This document shows positions 37,533-47,055 of a stretch of 64,000 nucleotides of DNA, in pieces. How positions within the stretch are numbered: position 1 is the first letter of the stretch; each line of letters starts with the position of its first letter. Both the position numbers and the translations under genes were made by a program. Below the pieces are notes generated by a model. That model made no database searches, had not been told where the DNA came from, and worked only from the letters and a program-made list of their open reading frames with translations. Source of the stretch: Synechococcus sp. MEDNS5. Lineage in GTDB: Bacteria > Cyanobacteriota > Cyanobacteriia > PCC-6307 > Cyanobiaceae. Location: contig NZ_CP047952.1 of assembly GCF_014279875.1 (NCBI RefSeq), positions 2,170,001-2,234,000 of the forward strand, in the 5' to 3' direction.

Positions 37533-38456
37533 TCAGGCGAGTTGCTGCAGTCGCTCGATCACCTGATCAGCGAGGGGCTGATGCATCAGACGTTCCACTT
37601 CTCGGATCCCTGTTGGGCTGGTGACGTTGATTTCGCTGAGCATCCCGCCGATCACATCAATGCCCACGAAGAACAACCCCTCGGCGCGCAGGGCAGGCGC
37701 CAACGCGGCACAGATCTGCCGTTCCCGTTCGCTGAGTTCAGTGACCTCCGGCTGACCTCCCACAGCCAGATTGCTGCGGAACTCCCCAGCTGCGGGACGG
37801 CGATTGATGGCCCCCAACGGCTCCCCATCCACCAGAAGAATGCGTTTGTCGCCTTCGGACACCGAGGCGAGAAAACGCTGGGCCATCACGGGAAGTCGTT
37901 CCTGCTCGGTGACCAGTTCCAGCAGGGCTCCCAACCCCGGCGCTTGCGATGACACCCGAATCACCCCAAGACCCGCCCTGCCGCCCAGAGGCTTGAGCAC
38001 GATTTCACCTTGATCCTCAGCAAAGGCCTGCAGTTCTCCAACCCGACCTGAGACCAGGGTTGGAGCCATCCAACGGCTGAACCGCAGGGCGCCCAGCTTT
38101 TCATTCCAGCTGCGCAGGGAGGACGGCCTGTTCAGCACACACACACCCGCACGCTCAGCCACATCCAGCAGATGGGTGGCATAAAGGTAGGCCTCATCCA
38201 CCGGCGGATCCTTCCGCATCCAGATCACCTTGAAGGTGTTGAGCGGCAACCGCTCGCGCTCTCCGGCCCTCACCCAGGGATCGGGCTGGACCGGGGCTGC
38301 CATCGCCAGAGGCTCATCACCGAGGGCGATGAGATCCGAAGGCGTACAGGCCCAGACCTCCAGGGAGGCGCGAAAGGCCGCCTGCATCAGTGCCGCTGTG
38401 GAATCTTTGGCGGGGTTGATCCGCTCCAGCGGATCGAGCACGAACAGATGGCGCAT
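37533..38456 (-). CDS. gshB: Glutathione synthetase
   Basis: A 307-residue ATP-grasp enzyme joining gamma-glutamylcysteine and glycine. [20 protein letters not shown] is the prokaryotic GshB start. [40 protein letters not shown] and [14 protein letters not shown] complete the signature. It lies downstream of grxC (23 bases), so glutathione synthesis and glutaredoxin are probably co-expressed. Confidence 0.96.
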   Translation of the reverse strand: MRHLFVLDPLERINPAKDSTAALMQAAFRASLEVWACTPSDLIALGDEPLAMAAPVQPDPWVRAGERERLPLNTFKVIWMRKDPPVDEAYLYATHLLDVAERAGVCVLNRPSSLRSWNEKLGALRFSRWMAPTLVSGRVGELQAFAEDQGEIVLKPLGGRAGLGVIRVSSQAPGLGALLELVTEQERLPVMAQRFLASVSEGDKRILLVDGEPLGAINRRPAAGEFRSNLAVGGQPEVTELSERERQICAALAPALRAEGLFFVGIDVIGGMLSEINVTSPTGIREVERLMHQPLADQVIERLQQLA

Positions 38457-38479
38457 AACCAGACCGGTGAATCCTTGGC

Positions 38480-38734
38480 TCAGGAGAGCAGGGCATCGAG
38501 TTTCCCGGCCCGTTCAAGCGCATGAAGTTCGTCGCAACCTCCGATGTGCTGATCAGCAATGAAGATCTGGGGCACGCTGCGACGACCATTCCCCCGTGCT
38601 GCCATGGCATCGCGGGCCGGCTCATCACCATCCACGGAGTGCTCGGTGTAGGTGACGCCCTTGCGATCCAGAAGCTGCTTGGCGCGCACACAAAATGGAC
38701 AGGTGCGCCAGGTGTAGATCTCGACGCTCGGCAT
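38480..38734 (-). CDS. grxC: Glutaredoxin 3
   Basis: An 84-residue dithiol glutaredoxin. [20 protein letters not shown] has the active-site CPFC at residues 12-15. [20 protein letters not shown] carries the cis-Pro and glutathione-binding GG(C)D. ATG 38734 gives the normal family length. It heads a grxC-gshB-peptidase run and is divergent from the FUSC-like gene pair. Confidence 0.95.
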   Translation of the reverse strand: MPSVEIYTWRTCPFCVRAKQLLDRKGVTYTEHSVDGDEPARDAMAARGNGRRSVPQIFIADQHIGGCDELHALERAGKLDALLS

Positions 38735-38786
38735 GGAGCACTCAACATGAACCTGAATCTTATGCAGAGCTGACCGCTTCGGAGCG

Positions 38787-39581
38787 ATGGCTATCCACCC
38801 ACCATCCGCCCGACAGATCCGCAACGCCCTGCAGGTGGGGTTCGCGGGCTTCCTCGCCACCGGCCTCCTCTTGCTTGCAGGGGCTGAAGCCACAAGGATC
38901 GATGCTTTTTATGTGGTGTATGGCGTGGCCCGCAGCCTGCTGCCCACCCCTGAGGCCTCGTTGAAGGCAGCACGGGCAAGGGTTGTGGGCACCCTGTTCG
39001 GTGGCCTCGTGGTGATGATGCTGATCAAAGCGGTGAGCAATTGGCTCGCCGTGGGCATCGGCTACGTGCTGGTGAAACTGCTGGGTCGTCGACTGGGGCT
39101 GGATCAAGCCACGTTGATGAACGCAGTGCTCATGGCGGTGCTGCTGGTAGCGATTCCTGATTACCAGAACCAGGGCGGGCTGTACGTGCTGTATCGGACC
39201 GGATGGCATCTGATTGGGTTGATGCTCGGCATGGCGATTGAACGGCTCTTCTGGTTCACTCCCTTGCTGACGCGACTGCAGCGCAGCGAATCGGAGCTAA
39301 TCGGCCAGCTGCACGATTTGCTGAATCAAGAGCCGGCGCAGCGGGCTCCGGAGTTGATCAGTGCCTATGCATCCCACTGCAGCCTGCGCAGCATCGTGCT
39401 CAAGAGTGATCAGGCCGCGATGCTCGGCACCCCTGAATCCCAGCAGCGGCAGGAATGGCTGGAACGGGCCGTGCGCCATGGCGTGGCCCGGCAGCGGGTA
39501 CCACTGCAGTTGGCATCAATTGATGCGGACGGATGCCGGGATGCTCTGCGTCAGCTCGGATCCATCGGTGGGGTTGCATGA
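38787..39581 (+). CDS. FUSC/aromatic-acid-exporter-like membrane protein, first half
   Basis: A 264-residue protein with about four to five hydrophobic segments (FAGFLATGLLLLAGAEATRI, VVGTLFGGLVVMMLIKAVSN, WHLIGLMLGMAIERLFW) and a C-terminal helical cytoplasmic part. The layout, with VGTLFGG and a late GMAIERL, matches one membrane half of FUSC/ArAE exporters. The next gene, coupled by an ATGA overlap, is a second protein of the same type, so the two may form one pump. The substrate is unknown. Confidence 0.7.
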   Translation: MAIHPPSARQIRNALQVGFAGFLATGLLLLAGAEATRIDAFYVVYGVARSLLPTPEASLKAARARVVGTLFGGLVVMMLIKAVSNWLAVGIGYVLVKLLGRRLGLDQATLMNAVLMAVLLVAIPDYQNQGGLYVLYRTGWHLIGLMLGMAIERLFWFTPLLTRLQRSESELIGQLHDLLNQEPAQRAPELISAYASHCSLRSIVLKSDQAAMLGTPESQQRQEWLERAVRHGVARQRVPLQLASIDADGCRDALRQLGSIGGVA

Positions 39582-40609
39582 CAGCGACGCCTCAACTGGC
39601 CCTGGTGCTACGCAACGGACTGTTGCTGATGCTGTCCCTGGCAGCCGTAGACAGAGTCGGTCTGCCCGAAGGCCTGTTTCTGGCCCTCGCCATCCTGGTG
39701 ATTCTCGAGGCTGATCTCGGTGGTGGGGTCATCGCCGGCCGAGAGCGGGTGATCGGAACACTGATGGGCTTGCTTGCCGTGGTGATCACCGCGGGGATCA
39801 CTCTGGTGCTGCCACTGCCAGCCAGGGTGTTCATCGGCCTGCTCCTGGTGCGCCTGTTTGGCTTCGCGGCCGGCTTGAGCAGTGGATTCATCGTGGGCGG
39901 CCATATGGTGGCCGGCAGCCTGCTCCACCATCCCGACAACTGGTGGTATTACGCTTTCTGGCGCACGGTGATGACAATCCTCGGCGTTCTGATCGGCGTC
40001 TACATCTCACGTCATCTGTACAGCCAACGGTCAGTCAGCCGTTGGCGAGAACAATGCCGGAGCTGGACCGGGGATCTGGCGCACGCCCTTCTCCACCTCA
40101 ACAACATCCCTGACCGGGAGCGTTTTTTTCTGGACCTTCGTGAGCGCCGCAATGCGTTGCGTCGCAGTCTCCCCCAGCTGATCGCCGAACAATCCGTAAC
40201 CCGCAGCAGGCAGGACAGCGTGCGCTGGGCCCAGGAAGTGCTGCAACACTGCAGCACCGTGATGAGCAGTTGCAGGGACCTCAGCGCCCTGCTTCATCGC
40301 CAAACCGAGCTCACTCCAGCCCTGAACGAATCCGTGCATGGGTTGCAGCGCCTGGGTAGCGAGCGCCTGAAAGCCATGGGACAGGACATCTCCATGCAGA
40401 ACGCCGCACAGAACAACGAATGGTCTCGCCTTCGCCTTGAGCTGAAACAGGCGGTGGAAGCGTCGTTGCTCCATCCGACTGGAACGAGTCCCCGTTTCGA
40501 AGACCCGGAGCTCCAGCAGAGGCGCTTGCTGGCCAGCCGTCTGTTGCTGCTCAGCGATGCCCTCGAGCAGATGCCCTGTTTGCCGTCGGGCAAGGGCGTG
40601 GCTCCCTGA
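39578..40609 (+). CDS. FUSC/aromatic-acid-exporter-like membrane protein, second half
   Basis: A 343-residue protein with five to six N-terminal helices ([60 protein letters not shown]) and a long helical cytoplasmic tail from about residue 140 ([20 protein letters not shown]). [12 protein letters not shown] is the FUSC family's characteristic R-x-x-G-T-x-x-G. ATG 39578 overlaps the stop of the previous gene by 4 bases, indicating coupled translation at equal dose. Confidence 0.7.
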   Translation: MTATPQLALVLRNGLLLMLSLAAVDRVGLPEGLFLALAILVILEADLGGGVIAGRERVIGTLMGLLAVVITAGITLVLPLPARVFIGLLLVRLFGFAAGLSSGFIVGGHMVAGSLLHHPDNWWYYAFWRTVMTILGVLIGVYISRHLYSQRSVSRWREQCRSWTGDLAHALLHLNNIPDRERFFLDLRERRNALRRSLPQLIAEQSVTRSRQDSVRWAQEVLQHCSTVMSSCRDLSALLHRQTELTPALNESVHGLQRLGSERLKAMGQDISMQNAAQNNEWSRLRLELKQAVEASLLHPTGTSPRFEDPELQQRRLLASRLLLLSDALEQMPCLPSGKGVAP

Positions 40610-40642
40610 GATAAGGTCTGAAAACATTGCCTCAGCGCACCA

Positions 40643-41771
40643 TTGCTCGATCTCACCGACTTCAAGCGCGACCTCTCCGAGCTCACTGACCGCCTGGGCC
40701 ATGCCCAGGACTGTCTTTGACGTTCCTGCTCTGAACGCACGCCAGCAGGACCTCGAACAACTGGCCGCTCAGCCTGACTTCTGGGACGACCAACAGAACG
40801 CACAGAAGCAGATGCGGCGCCTCGATGAGGTGAAGGCAATGCTGCAACAGCTTGAAGCCTGGCAGGGAGCTGTCTCTGACGCGCAGGCCACGCTTGAGCT
40901 TTACGACCTTGAACCCGACGAGGACATGTTGGGCGAGGCCCAGGGTGGCCTGAACCAGTTGCGCCGTGACTTGGATCGCTGGGAACTGGAACGCCTGCTC
41001 AGTGGTGAGTACGACAAAGAGGGAGCCGTGCTCTCCATCAATGCCGGTGCTGGAGGAACCGATGCCCAGGACTGGGCCCAGATGCTTCTGCGCATGTACA
41101 CGCGCTGGGCTGAGGACCGCGACATGAAAGTGACTGTGGACGAACTCAGTGAAGGAGAAGAAGCGGGCATCAAGAGCGCCACGATCGAAATCGAGGGTCG
41201 TTACGCCTATGGCTATCTGCGCAACGAAAAGGGCACACACCGCCTGGTGCGCATCTCGCCGTTCAACGCGAACGACAAGCGTCAAACCAGCTTCGCCGGA
41301 GTGGAGGTGATGCCCAAACTGGAGGAAGATGTCGACATCGACATTCCCGACAAGGATCTGGAAGTCACCACCTCACGATCCGGAGGTGCTGGCGGCCAGA
41401 ACGTGAACAAGGTGGAAACCGCGGTTCGCATCCAGCACATCCCCACAGGCCTGGCGGTGCGTTGCACCCAGGAGCGGTCGCAACTTCAGAACAAAGAAAA
41501 GGCCATGGCCCTTCTCAAGGCGAAGCTGCTGGTGATCGCCCAGGAACAGCGTGCTGCTGAGATCGCCGATATCCGCGGCGACATCGTGGAAGCGGCCTGG
41601 GGCAACCAGATCAGAAATTATGTGTTTCACCCCTACCAGATGGTGAAAGATCTGCGCACCCAGGAGGAAACCAACGATGTTCAGGGCGTGATGGATGGCG
41701 ACCTGGACGCGTTTATCCAGGCCTTGCTGCGCCAGGGTGTGGACAGCCCTGGACAGGATGAGGACAGCTGA
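40643..41771 (+). CDS. prfB: Peptide chain release factor 2, with programmed +1 frameshift
   Basis: RF2 reads UGA/UAA and hydrolyses peptidyl-tRNA. The first 25 codons, from TTG 40643 ([20 protein letters not shown]...), end at an in-frame TGA (40718-40720). Skipping T40718 continues as [19 protein letters not shown] and gives a 375-residue protein: join 40643-40717 with 40719-41771. The peptidyl-hydrolysis motif is [17 protein letters not shown], with the GGQ. The anticodon-mimic SPF motif reads [18 protein letters not shown] plain ORF call would miss the first 25 codons and pick a wrong start. Confidence 0.95.
40707..40720 (+). promoter_or_regulatory. prfB autoregulatory frameshift site
   Basis: The sequence AGGA CTGT CTT TGA is followed by C. 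CTT TGA C is the universal RF2 slippery site, and AGGA 4 bases upstream can act as the internal Shine-Dalgarno element that promotes the +1 shift. When RF2 is low, UGA is read slowly and the ribosome slips, restoring RF2 synthesis. Confidence 0.9.
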
Positions 41772-41773
41772 TC

Positions 41774-41947
41774 ATGCCCGAGCAGGAAGGACCCACCACT
41801 CCACCGCCGAGTTTCGTCAAACAGGCGATGCGCAACATGGTGCGCAAAGGGAGCAAAAGCCTGTTCCACTTCGGACTCACCGCCGCTGGCTTCATCGGAT
41901 TCATCCTTGTGGTGGCCTGGCTGGGACGGCCAACCCTTCCGCAATGA
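41774..41947 (+). CDS. Small single-span membrane protein, DUF3285-like
   Basis: A 57-residue protein: a Pro-rich start (EQEGPTTPPPSFVKQAMRNM), a basic stretch (VRKGSKSLFHF) and one hydrophobic segment (LTAAGFIGFILVVAWLG). This matches my recollection of the cyanobacterial DUF3285 family. It starts 2 bases after prfB and its stop overlaps the ybeY start (ATGA), so all three are probably one transcript. The function is unknown. Confidence 0.75.
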   Translation: MPEQEGPTTPPPSFVKQAMRNMVRKGSKSLFHFGLTAAGFIGFILVVAWLGRPTLPQ

Positions 41948-42546
41948 GCGCACGACGGCGCGATCCGGTCGTTCTCGACCTCGCCTTTACAGCTGCTGAC
42001 GACGCCCAGATCAACACCCTGGGACCATTGGCTTCAACCGGACGGCTGCAGAACCCGGAGCCCTGGCAGAGCGACCTGTGTCGTTGGCTTGAGGCGCTAC
42101 AGCAGAGGTGGGAGCAGCCAACAGCACCCCAACTGCGGAGCTGTGTGGAGGTGAGCCTGGGCCTGCAATTGACCGGAGATCGAGAGATCGCCGAGCTCAA
42201 TGGCCGTTGGCGTGGCCTGCCACAGGCAACGGATGTGTTGTCGTTTGCAGCACTTGAGTCGGAGATGCCGCTCCAGCAGGCAACCACCCTGGAGCTCGGG
42301 GACATCATCGTGTCTGTCCCAACCGCAGCACGCCAAGCGATCGAGCAGGGACACAGCCTGGAGAGAGAGCTGCAATGGCTCGTCAGTCACGGACTGTTGC
42401 ATCTCCTCGGCTGGGATCACCCCGATGAGACAACTCTGAACGCGATGATTGCCTGTCAGGAGCGTTTGCTTGCCATGGCCGGTAATGTTCAGTCCCACGG
42501 TGAGATCAACTGTGAAAAAGCAGATGAAATCACTGCTGAACCCTGA
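41944..42546 (+). CDS. ybeY: Endoribonuclease YbeY (16S rRNA 3' maturation)
   Basis: A 200-residue UPF0054 metalloprotein. The zinc motif is SHGLLHLLGWDHPDE (HxxxHxxxxxH), preceded by ELNGRWRGLPQATDVLSFA and LELGDIIVSVPTA. The N-terminal 70 residues are longer than in E. coli YbeY, as is usual in cyanobacteria. ATG 41944 overlaps the previous stop by 4 bases; the 3' end overlaps dgkA by 23 bases. Confidence 0.92.
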   Translation: MSARRRDPVVLDLAFTAADDAQINTLGPLASTGRLQNPEPWQSDLCRWLEALQQRWEQPTAPQLRSCVEVSLGLQLTGDREIAELNGRWRGLPQATDVLSFAALESEMPLQQATTLELGDIIVSVPTAARQAIEQGHSLERELQWLVSHGLLHLLGWDHPDETTLNAMIACQERLLAMAGNVQSHGEINCEKADEITAEP

Positions 42547-42997
42547 AGACGGAGCGCCGTTGTCCGAGGAGATCAGCCAGCGCAGCACCCACCAGGCCCA
42601 TCGAGCTGCCCAACGAGGCGCCTGGCGCATTGCCGGCGACCTGCCGGCCAGTTTCCGGTATGCCACCCAGGGACTGGTTTACGGGTTTGTCAGTCAGAGA
42701 AACTTCCGCATCCATGTGTGCATCGGTTCGGTGGTCTTCGGCCTGGGAGTCTGGCTTCAACTGCCCCCCATTCAGCTGGCCGTTCTGGTGCTCACCGTGG
42801 CTGCTGTCTTGGTGCTCGAGCTGCTCAACACGGCCATCGAATCGGTGGTGGATCTGGCCATCGGCCGCCGCTTCCACCCCTTGGCAAGGATCGCCAAGGA
42901 CTGCGCTGCTGCTGCAGTGCTGGTGGCGGCCATCAGCTCGCTGCTGATCGCCCTGTTGCTCCTGCTACCTCCTCTGACCCTTCGCCTCAGTCTTTGA
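42524..42997 (+). CDS. dgkA: Diacylglycerol kinase / undecaprenol kinase family
   Basis: A 157-residue protein with an N-terminal soluble segment of about 45 residues and a DgkA core of three helices. SFRYATQGLVYGFVSQRNFR and VLVLELLNTAIESVVDLAIG, with the catalytic E-x-x-NTAIE, identify it, as does KDCAAAAVLVAAISSLLIAL. In organisms of this group the substrate may be diacylglycerol or undecaprenol. ATG 42524 overlaps ybeY by 23 bases, the usual ybeY-dgkA pairing. Confidence 0.9.
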   Translation: MKSLLNPEDGAPLSEEISQRSTHQAHRAAQRGAWRIAGDLPASFRYATQGLVYGFVSQRNFRIHVCIGSVVFGLGVWLQLPPIQLAVLVLTVAAVLVLELLNTAIESVVDLAIGRRFHPLARIAKDCAAAAVLVAAISSLLIALLLLLPPLTLRLSL

Positions 42998-43000
42998 ACG

Positions 43001-43609
43001 ATGCTCCTTGTCATCGATAACTACGACAGCTTCACCTACAACCTGGTGCAGTATTTCGGCGAATTAGCAGCCCAGCATCCCCTGGCCTCCGAGCTGCGGG
43101 TGGAGCGCAACGACGCCCTCACCGTCGCGGAGATCAGTGCACTCAAGCCCGATGCCATCCTTCTCTCCCCAGGACCTGGAGATCCCGATCAGGCCGGCGT
43201 ATGCCTGGATGTGCTCAAGCAGCTGTCTCCGCAGATCCCAACCCTGGGCGTGTGCCTGGGGCATCAGGCCCTGGCTCAGGCCTACGGCGGCCGGATCATC
43301 CGTGCGCCTGAACTGATGCATGGCAAGACATCCCCCGTGCAGCACCGGGGGGAAGGAGTGTTCGCAGGCTTGCCTCAACCACTCACGGCCACGCGTTACC
43401 ACAGCCTGATCGCAGAACGCAGCAGCCTTCCTGCCTGCCTTGAAGTCACCGCCGAACTGGAGGACGGCACGGTGATGGGGCTGCGCCACCGCGACCACCA
43501 CCATCTTCAAGGGGTTCAGTTCCACCCCGAGAGCGTGCTCACCGAGGCCGGCCACAACCTGTTGGCCAACTTCCTGCACCAAGCGGAAAGTCGCTTGCAG
43601 CACTGCTAG
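43001..43609 (+). CDS. Anthranilate/aminodeoxychorismate synthase glutamine amidotransferase
   Basis: A 202-residue class I glutamine amidotransferase. [36 protein letters not shown] and [20 protein letters not shown] with the catalytic Cys, and [20 protein letters not shown] with the His and Glu are intact. It supplies ammonia for anthranilate (TrpG) or aminodeoxychorismate (PabA); one protein may serve both. It begins 3 bases after dgkA. Confidence 0.92.
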   Translation: MLLVIDNYDSFTYNLVQYFGELAAQHPLASELRVERNDALTVAEISALKPDAILLSPGPGDPDQAGVCLDVLKQLSPQIPTLGVCLGHQALAQAYGGRIIRAPELMHGKTSPVQHRGEGVFAGLPQPLTATRYHSLIAERSSLPACLEVTAELEDGTVMGLRHRDHHHLQGVQFHPESVLTEAGHNLLANFLHQAESRLQHC

Positions 43610-43634
43610 CTTCCAAAGCCCTCCGGTAGGCCCC

Positions 43635-44378
43635 ATGACCGATCTCCTGCACAAACGGAGTGCTGGCCGCATGGCCTCGGCACTGGCGGCGACGGCTCTG
43701 CTCAGCGCACTCTCAACCCCTGCTGCCCGAGCCGCGGGGGTAACAATCACCAGCTATGGACACAGCGCCCTGCTGATCAGCGGAGGGGGACGTTCCGTGC
43801 TGGTGAATCCTTTCAAAGCCGTTGGGTGCGCCAAAGGACTGCGCGAACCGCGCGTGAATGCCACAGTGACGCTCGCCAGCTCTGAGCTGCCTGACGAAGG
43901 GGCGCGGATCGGAGGCGGGACCTATCTGGTGAAACCCGGGTCCTATCGAGTCGGTGGGCTCAACCTTGAGGGATTTTCGGCGCCCCATGACCGTGTCGGG
44001 GGCCGACGGTTCGGCAACGCCACGATCTGGCGGTGGCAGCAGGGTGGCCTCAGCTTCGCCCATCTCGGCGGCAGCGCGGCTCCTTTGAGCGGCGAAGACA
44101 AGGTGCTTCTCGGCCGCCCTGATGTGCTGATCATCGGCGTGGGCGGCGGCGGCAAGGTGTACGACGGCAAGGAAGCCGCCGAGGTGGTGAGGCAGCTGAA
44201 CCCACGGCGCGTGATTCCGGTGCAGTACGTCAGCGGCGATGCGCCCCAGGGCTGCGACCAAGGAGGCGTGCAGCCCTTCCTCGATGCCATGGGTGGCACG
44301 AAAGTTCGACGCGTGGGCACAACGCTGTCCCTGCCAGGAACATTGGGGGACAACACCGTGATCGATGTGATGCGCTGA
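43635..44378 (+). CDS. Exported metallo-beta-lactamase-fold protein (UlaG-like)
   Basis: A 247-residue protein with an N-terminal signal peptide (SALAATALLSALSTPAARAA, cleavage near residue 34). It continues with VTITSYGHSALLISGGGRSV, the opening strand of the UlaG/MBL-fold hydrolase type. GLNLEGFSAPHDRVGG, FAHLGGSAAPLS and VIPVQYVSGDAPQGCDQGGV follow. The classical HxHxDH metal motif is absent, so enzymatic activity is unproven. It follows the glutamine amidotransferase by 25 bases. Confidence 0.78.
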   Translation: MTDLLHKRSAGRMASALAATALLSALSTPAARAAGVTITSYGHSALLISGGGRSVLVNPFKAVGCAKGLREPRVNATVTLASSELPDEGARIGGGTYLVKPGSYRVGGLNLEGFSAPHDRVGGRRFGNATIWRWQQGGLSFAHLGGSAAPLSGEDKVLLGRPDVLIIGVGGGGKVYDGKEAAEVVRQLNPRRVIPVQYVSGDAPQGCDQGGVQPFLDAMGGTKVRRVGTTLSLPGTLGDNTVIDVMR

Positions 44379-44385
44379 GCCTGGA

Positions 44386-45498
44386 TCAGACGCAGATGCT
44401 GCTGTAAGCCCGCCAGAACCGCTGCATCTGCTCGGGGGTGCCGATGCTCACCCGCAAGGATCCATGGAGCTGGGGTTTGCCGGTCATCGAGCGCACGAGG
44501 ATTCCTCGAGAGCGCAGAGCCTGCTCCACCTCATCAGCAGGCCGCTCTGGCCAAACCAACAGGTAATTGCCGCCGTCACAGTGAAAAACAACACGCGAAC
44601 GTGTCATTTCCAACACGATCCAGTCTCGCGCGCGTAACACCTCGCTCACATAATTGTTGGTGTAGGCCTGGTCCTCCAGGGCCGCGAACGCCGCCGCCAC
44701 CGCCAGACTGTTCACGTCGTAGGGGCCGGTGACGCGGCCAACCCTGTCAACAACTCCGGGGTGGCCAATGGCAAAGCCCAGTCGCAGACCAGCCAGACCG
44801 GCTGTCTTGGCGAGGGACCGCAGCACCAGCACGTTGGCCTGCGTCTGAAAATCAACGCTCGGCAGCACGCTGTCTCCGGTGAAGGCTTCATAGAGCTCAT
44901 CCACCACCACCAGCGTGTCCGGGGCAGATGCCGCGAGCGCCAGCACCTGATCCGCCGCAAGGCGGGCGCCGGTTGGATTGTTTGGATTGCAGAGCATCAG
45001 AATCCGCGGTTTGCGCTCCAGGGCCGCGCGAAGCGCATCCAGAGGAACCACGAACCCAGGCATGCCATGGGGAATCGCCTCTAGTGCCATCCCTTGCATT
45101 GCGGCGCAGGGGGCGTAGTAGCCGAACGTGGGACTCGTTGTGAGCAGGGTGTCGCCTGGAGCCCCATAGGCGTGAATCACCGCATGGATTGCCGCATCCA
45201 CGCCGTTGAACACCCCCACCTGCTCCGACGTCAGGGGATGCAGCAGGCCCTCCTTCGACGCCTCCAGATTGGTGATGAACGCCTCGCGAAGTCCGTCGTA
45301 TTCCGGATAAACCGCGATGAGTTCCTCAGGGAACGTTCGAATCGCAGCCACCACCTTCGGGCTGGGGCCCAGGGTGTTTTCGTTGAAATCCAGGCGCAAC
45401 AGACCGCGACGTCCTTCAAGGGGAGCGCTGTAGCCCTTGAGGCGTTCCACCTCGGGCCGGGATCCAGGGGGAGGGAAAGGTGGAGTTGATCCGGTCAT
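44386..45498 (-). CDS. Class I/II PLP aminotransferase, HisC-like
   Basis: A 370-residue fold-type I aminotransferase. LLRLDFNENTLGPSPKVVAA is the HisC-like start, ILMLCNPNNPTGARLAADQV binds PLP phosphate, VVVDELYEAFTGDSVLP holds the PLP Asp/Tyr, and VLRSLAKTAGLAGLRLGFAI carries the Schiff-base Lys. It may be histidinol-phosphate aminotransferase or a related enzyme. It starts 12 bases after an ATP-grasp ligase gene, so the pair may act together. Confidence 0.82.
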   Translation of the reverse strand: MTGSTPPFPPPGSRPEVERLKGYSAPLEGRRGLLRLDFNENTLGPSPKVVAAIRTFPEELIAVYPEYDGLREAFITNLEASKEGLLHPLTSEQVGVFNGVDAAIHAVIHAYGAPGDTLLTTSPTFGYYAPCAAMQGMALEAIPHGMPGFVVPLDALRAALERKPRILMLCNPNNPTGARLAADQVLALAASAPDTLVVVDELYEAFTGDSVLPSVDFQTQANVLVLRSLAKTAGLAGLRLGFAIGHPGVVDRVGRVTGPYDVNSLAVAAAFAALEDQAYTNNYVSEVLRARDWIVLEMTRSRVVFHCDGGNYLLVWPERPADEVEQALRSRGILVRSMTGKPQLHGSLRVSIGTPEQMQRFWRAYSSICV

Positions 45499-45510
45499 GG
45501 CCTCAGCGCG

Positions 45511-46989
45511 TCACATCTCCAGCAGCCGGGCCCGCGTGCGGGCATCCACCTCCCGGGCCTCCGCCAGGGTGGTGCCGATGCAGGTCATCCCCAGCTTGCC
45601 GTGTTCTGAAAGACAACCCAGAAGGTGAAACACGCTTCCGCTCTCCTTCAGAGCGTCGTAATGCAAGCCGGCCTCCGCCACAGCATCGATCAGATCCATG
45701 GGCAGCAAGCCACGGAGACGGGGATGCATGAAGTTGTCTGTGGCCAGGTAATGCAGCTCACTGCCCTGGGGAGACAGGAAGGCACCGGTGATGGCATCCA
45801 TGTGGCCATTGCTGAGAAAGCGCAGCACCTGATGGGGATGGGTGGTGCCACCTTTGCGGAGATTGATCTCAATGGCCTGGAGATCCCAGCGATCGCCGAA
45901 ACGCCGAGCCAGACCATCCACCGAGAAATGATCCAACGCCCCCAGCTCAGCCAGAGCGTTGCCAACCGCCTCCCCCCAGCGCTGCAGCTCGAGCCGGTAG
46001 GCCGGATCGGCCGGGAACTGACAACCGAGATACACCTGGCCGGACTCGCCCCCGAGATGCTGCTCATGGGTGGAGAGCACCTCCACGCAGCCGCCGGGAT
46101 GAATCACACCCTGCACGCTAGGGGAGGTGATTGCCTCACCACCCTCCAGCCATTCCTCAACCAGTGCCCCCTGATCCTGCAGCTGGCTGCGCCATCCAGC
46201 CGCAGGCATGGGCAGGGTTTCCAGCGCGAGCCGCAGGCGGTCACGGCGCTCCTGCGGTGAACAGGCCTGAAGCTGCAGCGGCTCCAGCTCGAGCCTGGCA
46301 TTGCCCTCGCCACTGAACCCCTGATTGAGCTTCACCACCGCCCGCCGCAACCCCGGCTTGTGATCCAGCAGATCCAGGCTGGCTTCGAGCAGGCCAACGA
46401 AGCTATACACCAACTCCGATCCATCCGGATGAGGAAGCCCGCAGCGACGAAACAGGGCACGACCACCGGCCTTGTGGCCCCAGCTGGACAGCTCGGGATC
46501 GCACCCCATCAGGGGAAGCTGCAACGCCTCGGACAAGCGGCATTCGAGATCACCGACGTTGTAGCAACTCAGGTAACTGCGCCCCGGCCGCAGGCTGTCG
46601 CGGATGCGTTTCAGCAGCCGCGGTCGCTCCAGCAACTTGGCAGCCAGAGGGCGGGGGCTGGCGTCATCGGTATCGAACATCTGCAGGCGCTGGCGGGCAT
46701 GGGAAATCGGCACCCCTTGCAGCAACTCCAAGACGGAATCCACCACCAGATCAGGCAGCAGCTTGCTGGTGACAAACACCATGCGCGCTCGCGGCTGCCG
46801 CAACCGGATGAGCTCGAACAGCTGACGTTCCTCGTAATGATGCGCCCCCTCCACCAGCGCCATCTGCTCCTGGCTCATATTGAGAGATGGCATCACCAGC
46901 ACATCCCAGGGGTCACTCCCGGGTCCCACCTGAGCGATGTCTGGCTGCAGCTGGCGCTGCAGATCCTGAAAGGACAACGTCAACCCCAC
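45511..46989 (-). CDS. ATP-grasp ligase, PGM1-like peptide ligase type
   Basis: A 492-residue protein. The N-terminal half has a preATP-grasp-like domain (WDVLVMPSLNMSQEQMALVE, PRARMVFVTSKLLPDLVVDS). The C-terminal half is ATP-grasp-like, with AVVKLNQGFSGEGNARLELE, DQGALVEEWLEGGEAITSPS and WDLQAIEINLRKGGTTHPHQ, which supply lysine, glutamate and metal-binding residues. Such enzymes form amide bonds; the nearest named relative I recall is the pheganomycin ligase PGM1. The substrates are unknown. It stands upstream of the HisC-like gene, with a 12-base gap. Confidence 0.72.
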   Translation of the reverse strand: MGLTLSFQDLQRQLQPDIAQVGPGSDPWDVLVMPSLNMSQEQMALVEGAHHYEERQLFELIRLRQPRARMVFVTSKLLPDLVVDSVLELLQGVPISHARQRLQMFDTDDASPRPLAAKLLERPRLLKRIRDSLRPGRSYLSCYNVGDLECRLSEALQLPLMGCDPELSSWGHKAGGRALFRRCGLPHPDGSELVYSFVGLLEASLDLLDHKPGLRRAVVKLNQGFSGEGNARLELEPLQLQACSPQERRDRLRLALETLPMPAAGWRSQLQDQGALVEEWLEGGEAITSPSVQGVIHPGGCVEVLSTHEQHLGGESGQVYLGCQFPADPAYRLELQRWGEAVGNALAELGALDHFSVDGLARRFGDRWDLQAIEINLRKGGTTHPHQVLRFLSNGHMDAITGAFLSPQGSELHYLATDNFMHPRLRGLLPMDLIDAVAEAGLHYDALKESGSVFHLLGCLSEHGKLGMTCIGTTLAEAREVDARTRARLLEM

Positions 46990-47055
46990 ACCTCCACAGA
47001 CCTGATCAATCTGATCCTTTAGCTCCTCATTTCATGATGGAACGGTGTCGGGGCC

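Noticed and set aside
43635-44378. Active metallo-beta-lactamase
   Set aside because: The canonical HxHxDH motif is missing, so I only call the fold.
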